Below are positions 20,017 through 29,282 of a stretch of 64,000 nt of DNA, in pieces. This DNA comes from JBEVJK01 sp963791325. Its GTDB lineage: Bacteria; Pseudomonadota; Alphaproteobacteria; Rhizobiales; Rhizobiaceae. Every line of letters starts with the position of its first letter. Positions within the stretch are counted from its first letter, which is position 1. The DNA is taken from contig CAWBRU010000011.1 in the NCBI GenBank assembly GCA_963791325.1, positions 205,163 through 269,162 of the forward strand, in the 5' to 3' direction. Made by a program: the position numbers and the translations under genes. The notes under the pieces are model-generated. The model did not search any database. It was not told where the DNA came from and saw only the letters and a list, made by a program, of their open reading frames with translations.

Positions 20017-21019
20017 ATGGCCGGGCGGCGCGCCGACAGCCCTGCCGGCGATGGACGCATGCGGCTGACCCTGCTCGGCGGCTTTCTTGGCTCGGGCAAG
20101 TCCACTTGGCTGCGCCACCAGCTCAGCCGGGGGCTGCTGCCCGACGCGCAGCTCGTGGTCAACGAGGCCGCCGATACCCCGGTCGACGATTTGCTGCTTG
20201 CCGGCTCCCAGGAGGTCACGGTGCTCGCCGGCGGCTGCGCCTGCTGCACCGCCCTTGCCGACCTCGTCGCCGTGCTGCGCGGAATTTGCGATGGCCGGGT
20301 AGCGGGGCAGGCCCGACCGCCCGCGCACCGACCAGCTCGTGCTCGAGACCAGCGGCCTGGCCGATCCCGGGCCGATCGTCGCCGCCATTCGTGCCGACAC
20401 GGTGCTGGCGTTTCATGTCGTGGTCGGCGAGATCGTCGTCGCCGTCGACGCCGTCTTCGGCCTCGACCAGCTGGCGCAGGAGCCGCTCAGCCGGCGCCAG
20501 GTGGAGCTGGCCGACCGGCTGATCGTCACCAAGATCGATCAGGCCGACGACGTCGCGCTTGCCAGGCTCAGCGCGACGCTGAGAGCGCTCAACCCGGCCG
20601 CCCCGATCGCGGCGGCGGTGCGGGGATCACCGGCGCCGCTGCCCGAATTTTCGGCCGGCGATGCCGCGCCCCTGGCCCAGCTTGGCGAGACGGGCAATGC
20701 CCTGCCGATTTCAGCCATCTCGCTGGCGCTCGACGACGACGTCGATTGGACCGCGCTCAGCGTCTGGCTGAGCGCGCTGCTGCACGCACGCGGCGAGGCG
20801 CTGCTCAGGGTGAAGGGCGTCGTCGCGACGCCTGCCGGGCGGCTGTTGCTGCAGAGCGTGCGCAAGGTCATGCAGTCGCCGGAGATCCTGCCCGCCGATG
20901 GCTCCGCGGCGGGCGACAACACGCTGGTGTTCATCGGCCGCGGGCTATCGTCCGCCGCGCTTGCCCGGTCGCTGCGGCACTTCGTCGGCAGCAGGAGTTC
21001 GGTGCTGCGCGCATCCTGA
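20017..21019 (+). pseudogene. CobW/COG0523 family GTP-binding protein (metallochaperone), one frameshift
   Basis: This G3E-family GTPase would deliver a metal to a client enzyme. Walker A reads GGFLGSGKSTWL, the metal-binding CxCC motif is CACC within AGGCACCTALADL, and the GTPase blocks LETSGLADPGPIV and DRLIVTKIDQADD follow. The CobW C-terminal domain reads SVWLSALLHARGEALLRVKG. One shift between about 20300 and 20335 breaks it; removal gives about 330 residues. Starts at 20017 and 20059 are both possible; the latter gives MRLTLLGG. Placement among zinc-type amidohydrolase genes suggests it supplies metal to one of them. Confidence 0.85.
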
Positions 21020-21032
21020 GGAGACGGCGTCC

Positions 21033-21668
21033 ATGCCCGAGCACGACATCTACCGGCAGCAGACATTCGGCCAGCCGACGGGATTGGGGACTGCACCGGC
21101 GCTATTGGTCATCGACTTCGTCAACGGCTTCGTTGATCCGGCGATCTTCGGCGGCGGCAACATCGCCGCTGCGGTGGGCGCGACCGTGCCGCTCCTGGCC
21201 GCGTTCAGGAGCATCGGGCGGCCGATCGTCTTCACCCGCATCGTCTACGCCGACGACGGTTCCGACGCCGGCATCTGGTGCGAGAAGGTGCCGCGGCTGC
21301 GCAGCCTGACCGAGGCCGCGCCGGCCAGCCAAGTGGTCGACGAGCTTGCGCCCGGCACGGGCGAGCTGGTGATCCGCAAGACTCAGGCGTCGGCTTTCTT
21401 CGGCACACCGCTCGCCGGCCTGCTTGCGGTCCGCGGCGTCGATTCGGTGGTGGTCACCGGCTGCACCACCAGCGGCTGCGTGCGTGCCAGCGTCATCGAC
21501 GCGATGAGCGGCAATCTGCGCGTCACCGTGGCGGCCGACTGCGTCGGCGACCGGGCGCTCGGCCCCCACGAGGCCAACCTGTTCGACATGGGTCAGAAAT
21601 ACGCCGATCTGCTGAGCGGTGCCGAGATCGCCGCGGCGCTGATCGCCCGTGCCGAAGCCGCCGGCTGA
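21033..21668 (+). CDS. Isochorismatase-fold cysteine hydrolase, N-carbamoylsarcosine amidase-like
   Basis: This intact 211-residue enzyme has the catalytic triad visible: D28 in ALLVIDFVNGFVD, K116 in VIRKTQASAFFGT and C149 in TGCTTSGCVRAS. The TTSGCVRAS block and the following DCVGDRALGPHEANLFDM pattern are those of N-carbamoylsarcosine amidohydrolase and related amidases rather than of isochorismatase itself. In creatinine breakdown, N-methylhydantoinase (HyuAB type) makes N-carbamoylsarcosine for this enzyme, so its presence in one island with hyuA and hyuB is meaningful. An AGGAG site overlaps the upstream TGA. The exact carbamoyl or amide substrate is not determined. Confidence 0.9.
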   Translation: MPEHDIYRQQTFGQPTGLGTAPALLVIDFVNGFVDPAIFGGGNIAAAVGATVPLLAAFRSIGRPIVFTRIVYADDGSDAGIWCEKVPRLRSLTEAAPASQVVDELAPGTGELVIRKTQASAFFGTPLAGLLAVRGVDSVVVTGCTTSGCVRASVIDAMSGNLRVTVAADCVGDRALGPHEANLFDMGQKYADLLSGAEIAAALIARAEAAG

Positions 21669-21735
21669 CCGTCCGGCCGCAACGAATGCCGGCGCCGGCT
21701 TTGGCATCGCCTCGGCTTTGTGCCATCCTGCCGCC

Positions 21736-23391
21736 ATGGCTTTCGACGGCGCTTTGCTTCGGCAGGGGAGCAGCTACCTCGACCTTTACCGCAGCTTTCG
21801 CTGGCAGTTGCCGGAGCGGTTCAACATCGGCACCGCGATCGCCGATCGCTGGGCGGCGCATGCGCCGGACCGCCCGGCGCTGCTTGCCTATGCGCCCGGC
21901 CGCGGGCTGACGGCGCTCAGCTATGGCGAGCTCGCAAGCCGGTCCAACGCCTTGGCGCGGGCGTTGAGGGTCCATGGCGTACGCCGCGGCGACCGGGTGG
22001 CGCTGCTCCTGGGCCAGAGCTTCGACACGGCGATCGCCCATGCGGCAATCTATAAGCTCGGCGCCATCGCCGTGCCGCTGGCGCTGTTGTTCGGCATGGA
22101 GGCGCTCGAATATCGCCTGCAGACGGCCGGCGTGCGGGCGATCATCACCAATTCGGCCGGTCAGGCCAGGCTCGGCGGCGTGGCCGGACGGCTGCCGACC
22201 CTGGAGCTGATGGTCTCGACGGATGGCGGAGGTGGAGCATGGGAGCTTGCGCGGCTGGTCGCCGACCATGCCGGCGCCTTCGAGGCCGAACCCACCGGTC
22301 CCGACGATCCGGCGATGATGATCTTTACCTCCGGCACCACCGGGCCGCCGAAGGGGGCGCTGCACGGCCACCGCGTGCTGATCGGCCACCTGCCCGGCGT
22401 CGAGATGGCACATGAGTTCCTGCCGCAGCATGGCGACCGGTTCTGGACGCCGGCGGACTGGGCCTGGGCCGGCGGCCTGCTCAATGCGCTGCTGCCGGCG
22501 CTTTACCTCGGCGTTCCGGTGGTCTGCGGCCGGGCGCCGAAATTCTTGCCGGAGGAGGCGCTGACGCTGATCGAGGCGGCGGGCGTGCGCAACGCCTTTA
22601 TCCCGCCCACCGCCCTCAGGATGCTGAAGACGGTGACCGATCTCGGCAGCCGCTTCCGCCTCGATCTGCGCAGCGTCAGCTCAGCCGGCGAAGCGCTGGG
22701 CCGCGAGACCTATGAGTGGGGCCGCGAGGCACTCGGCCTTACGGTCAACGATTTCTACGGCCAGACCGAATGCAACGCGGTGCTCGCCTCGTCGGCCGCG
22801 CTCGGCGTGAGCCGCGCCGGCGCGATCGGCCGGCCCGTGCCCGGCCACCGCGTCGCCATCATCGACGGCGGCGGCCGGGTGCTGCCGGCCGGCGAGGTCG
22901 GCGAGATCGCCGTCGCCAGGCCGGATCCGGTGATGTTCCTGGAATACTGGCAGAGTCCGGAGGCGACCGAGAGGAAGTTCATCGGCGACTGGATGACGAC
23001 CGGCGATCAAGGGGTCGCCGACCGCGACGGCTTCGTCCAGTTCTTCGGCCGCGACGACGACGTGATCACCTCGGCCGGCTTCCGCATCGGCCCGTCCGAG
23101 GTGGAGGACTGCCTGACCGGACATCCGGCGGTAGCGCTCGCCGCGGTGGTCGGCAAGCCCGACCCGCTGCGCACCGAGATCGTCAAGGCCTTTGTGGTGC
23201 CGAAGCCGGGCGTCGAAACCTCGCCGGCGCTGGCCGAGGAGATCCGGCTGTGGGTGCGCGAACGGCTTTCCGCGCACGAATATCCGCGCGAGGTCGAGTT
23301 CGTCGAAACCATGCCGCTCACCACCAGCGGCAAGGTGATCCGGCGCATTTTCCGCGAGCGGGCCCGGCGCGAGACCGAGGGCCGGAGCTAA
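21736..23391 (+). CDS. Acyl-CoA synthetase (AMP-forming), medium-chain/acetate type
   Basis: This intact 551-residue adenylate-forming ligase makes acyl-CoA from an acid, ATP and CoA. Motifs in order are the phosphate loop MIFTSGTTGPPKG, the substrate-pocket region WTPADWAWAGG, the adenine motif NDFYGQTECN, the hinge DWMTTGDQGVADRDGF and the C-terminal lysine in TSGKVIRR. The pattern fits the medium-chain or acetyl/propionyl-CoA synthetase branch. It is the last gene of the plus-strand unit and converges on the acetyltransferase gene, with a palindromic repeat between them. It may activate the acid end product of the island's pathway. Confidence 0.93.
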   Translation: MAFDGALLRQGSSYLDLYRSFRWQLPERFNIGTAIADRWAAHAPDRPALLAYAPGRGLTALSYGELASRSNALARALRVHGVRRGDRVALLLGQSFDTAIAHAAIYKLGAIAVPLALLFGMEALEYRLQTAGVRAIITNSAGQARLGGVAGRLPTLELMVSTDGGGGAWELARLVADHAGAFEAEPTGPDDPAMMIFTSGTTGPPKGALHGHRVLIGHLPGVEMAHEFLPQHGDRFWTPADWAWAGGLLNALLPALYLGVPVVCGRAPKFLPEEALTLIEAAGVRNAFIPPTALRMLKTVTDLGSRFRLDLRSVSSAGEALGRETYEWGREALGLTVNDFYGQTECNAVLASSAALGVSRAGAIGRPVPGHRVAIIDGGGRVLPAGEVGEIAVARPDPVMFLEYWQSPEATERKFIGDWMTTGDQGVADRDGFVQFFGRDDDVITSAGFRIGPSEVEDCLTGHPAVALAAVVGKPDPLRTEIVKAFVVPKPGVETSPALAEEIRLWVRERLSAHEYPREVEFVETMPLTTSGKVIRRIFRERARRETEGRS

Positions 23392-23423
23392 GCAGGTCAG
23401 CGCTTCTTCGAATCGCCTGCCCG

Positions 23424-23490
23424 CTCTAAGTCCTTGTTTTTTCGCAAGTCCGGACGGAAAACCGTTGCCGCTTTTCCTCGAATTGCTCTA
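23424..23490. repeat. Palindromic intergenic repeat, copy 1 (degenerate)
   Basis: This 67-base element has the order CTCTAAGTCC, a T-run, GCAAGTCC, GGACGGAAAACCG, a variable middle, then CGAATTGCTCTA. The same order recurs at 36751 and 39501. In this copy the palindrome arms (GCAAGTCC and CGAATTGC) are imperfect. It lies between convergent genes and its last three bases supply the TAG stop of the minus-strand acetyltransferase. Confidence 0.75.
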
Positions 23491-24693
23491 ACCGCCACAG
23501 CGCATCAAGGCCTTGATCCTCCCCGCCAACGGCCGCAATGCCTGCCGCGCCCGCGCTGCGGACGCGAGCTGGCGCGCGGCCTTGCCGACGGCCCGATTGG
23601 CCGCCGGCGACAGGCCGACGAGGAGCCCGCCGATCGGCTGCCGCTCCATCCACACCCGGTTCATCACCGGATGATCCGGCACCGCGCAGCTGTCGGCCAC
23701 GCCGATGTGCGGGTCCGCCAAAAGGTGGCCGGTCACCTCGATGAGCAGCAGCGTGCCCGGCGAGAACGCGGCAAGCGCCTCGTCATAGGCGGTCTTCCAG
23801 GTGTAGGCGACGCCACCGGCGGCAAAGACGATGAGCGAGGCGATCGGCCGCCCGCCGAGGCAGAGACTGTGGATCCGGCACATGCCGGCGGCGGCGAGCC
23901 ATTGTACCGCGGCACGGGCAAAGGCGGCGCGGCCGTCCTCGCTGGCCAGCGCGGAGCGCTGCCGTCCCTTCCAGCCCGACGCTTCCAAGGCCAGGAAGCC
24001 TTCCATGGCGTCGGCAACCTCTTCGGGCGTCGCAGCGACCCGGCATGCCAGCGCGCCCTGCTCGGCGAGCCGCCGGCGCAGCCGGCGAAACTCGCGCAGA
24101 TGGTGCGATCTGAGTGACCGCTTGAGATAGCTTTCCGGGGCCAGCGTGCTGGCGAGGCAGGCGCGCTCGGCCGCGGCGGTGCGGGCCAGCGGCAGGCCGA
24201 GGCTGCCGCAGACCTGGCCGATGAGGGCTGCGAACGGCCCTTCGAGCCGGAGATCGGGAAAAAGCACGACCTCGGGCAGGCCGAGTTCGGGCCGCTTCGC
24301 CTCTGCAAGGAACGCCGCCAAAGCGGCGGCCGGATCGGCTGCGGCGATCAGCGGGGTGCCCAGCGGCGCGTAGGATGTGGCCCAGCTGCGCAGCATCGGA
24401 ACCCCGCAGAAGGGCGCGGCCCGCGTCAGGGTAAACGGCATCGCCAGGCGAATGACGCCGCGGTCGCGCAACACGGCAAGCCGCGGCGCGGGCCGCGACA
24501 GCCGCGGCATTGCCGCCAGCAAGAAGCGCGGGTCGAAGAAGATGTTGGGTTCAAGCGAAGCTGCGGCGAGTTCCTCCAGCCCGGCGGCCAGTTCGGGCAG
24601 CCCGGCAGCCGGTACCAGCGACAGCGTCGGCGTGGGCCGGCTGGCCTCGCCGCTCGGCTCGATGACCTTGGTTGCCGCCGCGGCGATCGCCAT
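23488..24693 (-). CDS. GNAT-fold acetyltransferase (BioF2-like/CelD type)
   Basis: This 401-residue protein belongs to the BioF2-like acetyltransferase group used in polysaccharide and envelope modification. Recognisable parts are EPNIFFDPRFLLAAMPRL near the start, LASTLAPESYLKRSLRSHHL in the middle, and the acyl-CoA fold region RIHSLCLGGRPIASLIVFAA with YTWKTAYDEALAAFSPGTLL. Its ATG overlaps the stop of the flippase gene in an ATGA arrangement, so the two are translationally coupled and probably act on the same glycan. The stop codon lies inside the intergenic repeat. The acyl group and acceptor are unknown. Confidence 0.85.
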   Translation of the reverse strand: MAIAAAATKVIEPSGEASRPTPTLSLVPAAGLPELAAGLEELAAASLEPNIFFDPRFLLAAMPRLSRPAPRLAVLRDRGVIRLAMPFTLTRAAPFCGVPMLRSWATSYAPLGTPLIAAADPAAALAAFLAEAKRPELGLPEVVLFPDLRLEGPFAALIGQVCGSLGLPLARTAAAERACLASTLAPESYLKRSLRSHHLREFRRLRRRLAEQGALACRVAATPEEVADAMEGFLALEASGWKGRQRSALASEDGRAAFARAAVQWLAAAGMCRIHSLCLGGRPIASLIVFAAGGVAYTWKTAYDEALAAFSPGTLLLIEVTGHLLADPHIGVADSCAVPDHPVMNRVWMERQPIGGLLVGLSPAANRAVGKAARQLASAARARQALRPLAGRIKALMRCGG

Positions 24694-26129
24694 CACGCTT
24701 CTACCTTTCCGATCCTGGCGGGGACGAACACGGCCATGACGATGCCGAGCCGCAGCCAGACGGCAACCGACAGGCTGAGCGCCTCGAACCCCATCGACGC
24801 TGCGGTGGCGATGGCCGCGCCCCACAAGCCGAGATGGGGGATAAAAAGCATGCTCAGGCCGACGTTGAGCGCGAGCGTCGCGGCATAGAGCGCGGCGCAG
24901 AGATTGTGGTTGCCGCTCATCGTCAGCAGGCTTTCGGCCGGGCCCACCGCAGCGCGTGCCACCACGCCGGCGAGCAGCGGGAAGATCAGCGGGTAGCCTG
25001 CCGCGAAACCTGGGCCGAACAGCTCGAGCATCGGCCGCCCGACGGCGAGCACCACGGCGGCGAGCGCCACGGACGGCCAAAAGGTCCAGGCGACGGTCAT
25101 GCGGGCAAAAGCGGCGAGCTGACGCGGGTCGGCATGGCTGAATTGGGCGTAGCGCTGGGCGACCCCGGCCTTGACCGCGAAGTAGACGAAATGCACCAGC
25201 GCCAGCGTCTTCACCGTGGCGAAATAAACGGCCACGTCCTCAGGCCGCAGATAGACGCCGACCATCATCACGTCGGCAGTGGTGACCAGGTAGAAGAACC
25301 CTTCGATCAGGAAGATCGGCAGCGATACCGAAAGCCAGAAGCGGAACCGGATGTCGCGCCCGCCGGCCTCGAGGCTGCGCGAAAGGCGGCGCGCCACGTC
25401 CGCGGCCTGACCGAGCGTGGTGAGCGCGGTGGCGAGCAGCGCGGCGAGCACGGCGGTGGTGGCACTGGGTTCAGCGCCGAGCGCCAGCGCCGTCGCCATG
25501 ACCAGCAACAGCAGCACCGGGCGACTGATATAGCTCGGTATCAAGGCGGCAAGCGTCCACGAATGGGCGCGGGCAACCCCTTGCAGGAGATCGGAAAGTG
25601 CCATCATCGGCAGCGCGATCGCGCCGAGCAGGAGCGGCACGGTGTAGTAAGGCGCTATGCGTCCGGCAAACAGCCAGACCAGCGCGGCGCCCAGCGCGGC
25701 GAGCGCGGTCGCCGCGGTCAGCACGAAGGCGCGGCTTGCGGCCAGCAGGCCGCGCAGCTCGGCGAAGCGGCCCTCGCCACGGAACTGCGGGATGAAGCGG
25801 ATGACCGAGGTATGGAAGCCCAGGCACGACAGATTGCCGAGCAGGATCATCAGCGACCAGACGAAGACGAACACGCCATAGTCGAAATCGCCCATCCAGC
25901 GCGCCAACAGCACCTGGCTGGCAAAGGCAATCACCGCATTGACGATGCGGATCAGGAACGCCGTCACCGACATGCGCCCGGCCAAGCCGCGCTCGTCGGT
26001 GCGCAAGATGATGGCCCGCAGCCGTGCGGTTGCGCCGGCCAAGCCGCCGCCCAGCCGCGACGGCAGCTGCCGATCCCCCGATGCGGCGGACAAACGCACC
26101 TCTGCCCTCCTTGCCCAAACCGAGCGCAA
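24693..26129 (-). CDS. Oligosaccharide flippase family protein (RfbX/Wzx-like)
   Basis: This is a polytopic membrane protein of 478 residues from a TTG start, with about 12 to 14 hydrophobic segments. The first is AFLIRIVNAVIAFASQVLLA, followed by the conserved RWMGDFDYGVFVFVWSLM of lipopolysaccharide and capsule flippases. It would move lipid-linked saccharide units across the inner membrane. The start is uncertain: an in-frame ATG at 25973 would remove 52 residues, but part of that segment looks conserved in relatives. It is coupled to the following acetyltransferase. No glycosyltransferases are adjacent, so the polymer cannot be named. Confidence 0.87.
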   Translation of the reverse strand: MRSVWARRAEVRLSAASGDRQLPSRLGGGLAGATARLRAIILRTDERGLAGRMSVTAFLIRIVNAVIAFASQVLLARWMGDFDYGVFVFVWSLMILLGNLSCLGFHTSVIRFIPQFRGEGRFAELRGLLAASRAFVLTAATALAALGAALVWLFAGRIAPYYTVPLLLGAIALPMMALSDLLQGVARAHSWTLAALIPSYISRPVLLLLVMATALALGAEPSATTAVLAALLATALTTLGQAADVARRLSRSLEAGGRDIRFRFWLSVSLPIFLIEGFFYLVTTADVMMVGVYLRPEDVAVYFATVKTLALVHFVYFAVKAGVAQRYAQFSHADPRQLAAFARMTVAWTFWPSVALAAVVLAVGRPMLELFGPGFAAGYPLIFPLLAGVVARAAVGPAESLLTMSGNHNLCAALYAATLALNVGLSMLFIPHLGLWGAAIATAASMGFEALSLSVAVWLRLGIVMAVFVPARIGKVEA

Positions 26130-26317
26130 GGCTAGACGGCACCGCTTAACATCAGGTTGAGACGGAGATAGTATGCAACCGTAGAAATATATAAGGATTA
26201 TGCGTCGCCTGGCGCTCTTACGGCAAGGCAGGCAGACCTTTGGAGCCTGCTGAACATATTGAACGATGATTTAAAATGTTCCGAGACGGATGGTGGCCGC
26301 ATCAGCGGCCTCCCAAC

Positions 26318-29044
26318 TCAGGCGAAAGCGCCGTGGCAGTGCTTGTATTTCTTGCCGGATCCGCACGGGCAAGGCTCGTTGCGGCCGACCTTGCCCCAGC
26401 TTGCCGGGTTCTTCGGGTCACGCTGCTCGGGGGCCACCGCGACCTGGGTATCCTGGCGAACCAACAGCGCGGTCTCGCCGAAATCATCCTCACCGGTCGA
26501 GCCGTCGAGATGGTGGCCGTGCATCTCCGGCGCCTGCAGCGGCGGCGCCTCGGCCGCCTCGCGGACCAGCTCGACGCGCATCAGCTGCGCCGTCACCGCC
26601 TGGCGGAGATTGCCGAGCATGGCCTGAAACAGTTCGAACGCCTCGCCCTTATACTCGTTGAGCGGGTCGCGCTGGGCATAGCCGCGAAAGCCGACCACCG
26701 AGCGCAGATGATCGAGGTTGACGATGTGCTCGCGCCACAGATGGTCAAGCGTCTGCAGCACGATCGAGCGCTCGACATAGGCCATGATGTCGGGGCCGAA
26801 GCGCTCGGCCCGGTCGGCGGCGACCTTGTTCGCCTCGGCCAGCAGACGGGTGCGGATTTCTTCCTCGGCGATGCCCTCTTCCTTGGCCCAGTCCTCGATC
26901 GGCAGGTCGAGGTTCAAGGATTCGCGCACACCTTCGCGCAGCCCGGCCGAATCCCACTGCTCGGCATACAGGTTTTCCGGGATGAAGCGGGTGACCAGGT
27001 CGTCGACCACCTCCTCGCGCATTTCGGCGACCGTGTCGGACAGCCCTTCGGCATCCATCAGCTCGATGCGCTGCTCGAAGATCACCTTGCGCTGATCGTT
27101 CATGACGTCGTCATATTTCAGCAGGTTCTTACGAATGTCGAAGTTGCGGGCCTCGACCTTCTTCTGCGCCTTCTCCAACGCCTTGTTGATCCACGGGTGG
27201 ATGATCGCCTCGTCCTCCTTGAGGCCGAGCTTCTGCAGCATGCCGTCCATGCGATCGGAGCCGAAGATGCGCATCAGATCGTCCTGGAGCGACAGGTAGA
27301 ATTTCGAGCGGCCGGGATCCCCCTGGCGGCCCGAGCGGCCGCGCAGCTGGTTGTCGATGCGCCGGCTCTCATGGCGTTCCGTGGCGAGCACGTAGAGGCC
27401 GCCCGCGGCCAGCGCTTCCGCCTTGAGCCGGCTGATGTCCTCACGGATTGCCGCCTCCTTGGCGTCGCGCTCCGGACCGGCGGGCATGTCGGCGAGCTCC
27501 TGGGCGATGCGCATGTCGGGGTTGCCGCCGAGCTGGATGTCGGTGCCGCGGCCGGCCATGTTTGTGGCGATGGTAATGGCGCCCGGAACCCCCGCCTGGG
27601 CGACGATGTAGGCCTCCTGCTCGTGGTAGCGCGCATTGAGAACCTGGAAGTTCTGCATGCCTTCCTGACGCAGCCGCTCCGCTAGGAGCTCCGACTTCTC
27701 GATCGAGGTGGTGCCGACCAGGATCGGCTGGCGCTTGGCGTTGGCGTCGCGGATCTCGCGCACGATCGCCTTGTATTTCTCTTCGACGGTCCGGTAGACC
27801 TCGTCGTCTTCGTCAAGGCGCATTACCGGCAGATTGGTCGGGATGTCGGAGACATCGAGCCTGTAGATGTTGCCGAACTCCTCCGCCTCGGTCAGTGCCG
27901 TGCCGGTCATGCCGGCGAGCTTGCCATACATGCGGAAGTAATTCTGGAAGGTGATGGAGGCGAGCGTCTGGTTCTCCGGCTGGATGGCGACGTGCTCCTT
28001 GGCCTCGAGCGCCTGGTGCAGCCCTTCGGAATAGCGCCGGCCGGGCATCATGCGGCCGGTGAACTCGTCGATGATGACGATCTCGCCGTTGCGGACGATA
28101 TAGTCCTTGTCGCGCTGGAACAGGCGATGGGCCTTCAACGCATTGTTGACGTGGTGGACCATCGCGACGTTCTCGACGTCGTAGAGCGAGGCGCCCTTGA
28201 GCAGGCCGGCGGCCTTGAGCATGCCTTCGAGCTTCTCGGTGCCGTCCTCGGTGAAGATCGCGGTGCGCTGCTTCTCGTCGATCTCGTAGTCCTCCGGCCT
28301 CAACTTGAGCAGGAAGGCATCGACCGTATTGTACATCTCCGAGCGGTCCTCGAGCGGACCGGAGATGATCAGCGGCGTGCGCGCTTCGTCGATCAGGATC
28401 GAGTTGACCTCGTCGACGATGGCGTAGCCGTGGCCGCGCTGGACCATCTGAGCGCGCTCATATTTCATGTTGTCGCGCAGATAGTCGAAACCGAGTTCGT
28501 TGTTGGTGGCGTAGGTGACGTCGCACAGATAGGCGGCGCGGCGCTCCTCGTCGCTCAGCCCGTGCACGATGACGCCGACGGTGAGCCCGAGGAACTTGTA
28601 GATGCGGCCCATCCACTCGGCGTCGCGGCTGGCCAGATAGTCGTTGACGGTGACGACATGCACGCCCTTGCCGGCAAGCGCGTTCAGATAGACGGGCAAG
28701 GTGGCGACGAGCGTCTTGCCTTCGCCGGTGCGCATCTCGGCGATGTCGCCCGAGTGGAGCACCATGCCGCCGATCAGCTGGACGTCGAAGGGGCGCATGC
28801 CAAGAGCCCGCTTGGAGGCCTCGCGCACCGTCGCAAAGGCCGGGACCAGAAGGTCGTCCAAGGCGGCGCCGTTGGCGAGGTCGGCGCGGAAGGTGTCCGT
28901 GCGCGCCCTGAGCTCGTCGTCGGAGAGCGCGGCGAGCTCGTTCTCCATCGCATTGATGGCTTCAACCCGGGGGCGCATCGATTTGACGCGGCGGTCATTG
29001 GAGGATCCGAAGATTTTACGGGCGAGACCGCCGAGACTGACCAT
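26318..29044 (-). CDS. secA: Preprotein translocase subunit SecA
   Basis: This 908-residue motor ATPase drives proteins through SecYEG. It starts MVSLGGLARKIFGSSNDRR. Walker A is MRTGEGKTLVATLP near residue 100, the DEAD-type Walker B is VDEVNSILIDEARTPL near 210, and the second motor domain has NMAGRGTDIQLGG. The C-terminal zinc motif EPCPCGSGKKYKHCHG, used for SecB and lipid contact, is complete. An AAAGGA ribosome site precedes the ATG. It diverges from the PpiC gene, an order common in Hyphomicrobiales. No T-rich terminator follows it; a GGCCGC-ATCA-GCGGCC hairpin at 26295 to 26310 lies just past the stop. Confidence 0.98.
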   Translation of the reverse strand: MVSLGGLARKIFGSSNDRRVKSMRPRVEAINAMENELAALSDDELRARTDTFRADLANGAALDDLLVPAFATVREASKRALGMRPFDVQLIGGMVLHSGDIAEMRTGEGKTLVATLPVYLNALAGKGVHVVTVNDYLASRDAEWMGRIYKFLGLTVGVIVHGLSDEERRAAYLCDVTYATNNELGFDYLRDNMKYERAQMVQRGHGYAIVDEVNSILIDEARTPLIISGPLEDRSEMYNTVDAFLLKLRPEDYEIDEKQRTAIFTEDGTEKLEGMLKAAGLLKGASLYDVENVAMVHHVNNALKAHRLFQRDKDYIVRNGEIVIIDEFTGRMMPGRRYSEGLHQALEAKEHVAIQPENQTLASITFQNYFRMYGKLAGMTGTALTEAEEFGNIYRLDVSDIPTNLPVMRLDEDDEVYRTVEEKYKAIVREIRDANAKRQPILVGTTSIEKSELLAERLRQEGMQNFQVLNARYHEQEAYIVAQAGVPGAITIATNMAGRGTDIQLGGNPDMRIAQELADMPAGPERDAKEAAIREDISRLKAEALAAGGLYVLATERHESRRIDNQLRGRSGRQGDPGRSKFYLSLQDDLMRIFGSDRMDGMLQKLGLKEDEAIIHPWINKALEKAQKKVEARNFDIRKNLLKYDDVMNDQRKVIFEQRIELMDAEGLSDTVAEMREEVVDDLVTRFIPENLYAEQWDSAGLREGVRESLNLDLPIEDWAKEEGIAEEEIRTRLLAEANKVAADRAERFGPDIMAYVERSIVLQTLDHLWREHIVNLDHLRSVVGFRGYAQRDPLNEYKGEAFELFQAMLGNLRQAVTAQLMRVELVREAAEAPPLQAPEMHGHHLDGSTGEDDFGETALLVRQDTQVAVAPEQRDPKNPASWGKVGRNEPCPCGSGKKYKHCHGAFA

Positions 29045-29282
29045 CCAGTGGTCCTTTCAAAACGTGCCGACCAGGGCAGCCCATCCGGAGCTTGCCGCGT
29101 TCCAGCCGCGCGCGGGTATGACAAGAGGGCGCCCGGAAATCATTCTGGACGCAAAGTCGAAGGACAGATAAGAGGGGCCCTTTCCGATGTCAACGCTGCC
29201 GATGGCAGGCGCCTCGGCTGAAATTTCGCCAGAATCCACTGTTCTGGACGCTGCCCACCACTCTGACTGGAGACCTTCCCAA

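Noticed and set aside
24672..26135. A 487-codon plus-strand frame opposite the flippase
   Set aside because: The minus-strand protein has clear membrane helices and family blocks; the plus-strand frame is Gln/Arg/His-rich low complexity.
26295..26310. GGCCGC-ATCA-GCGGCC hairpin as the secA terminator
   Set aside because: The stem is short and no T-run follows on the secA transcript, so it is mentioned but not called.
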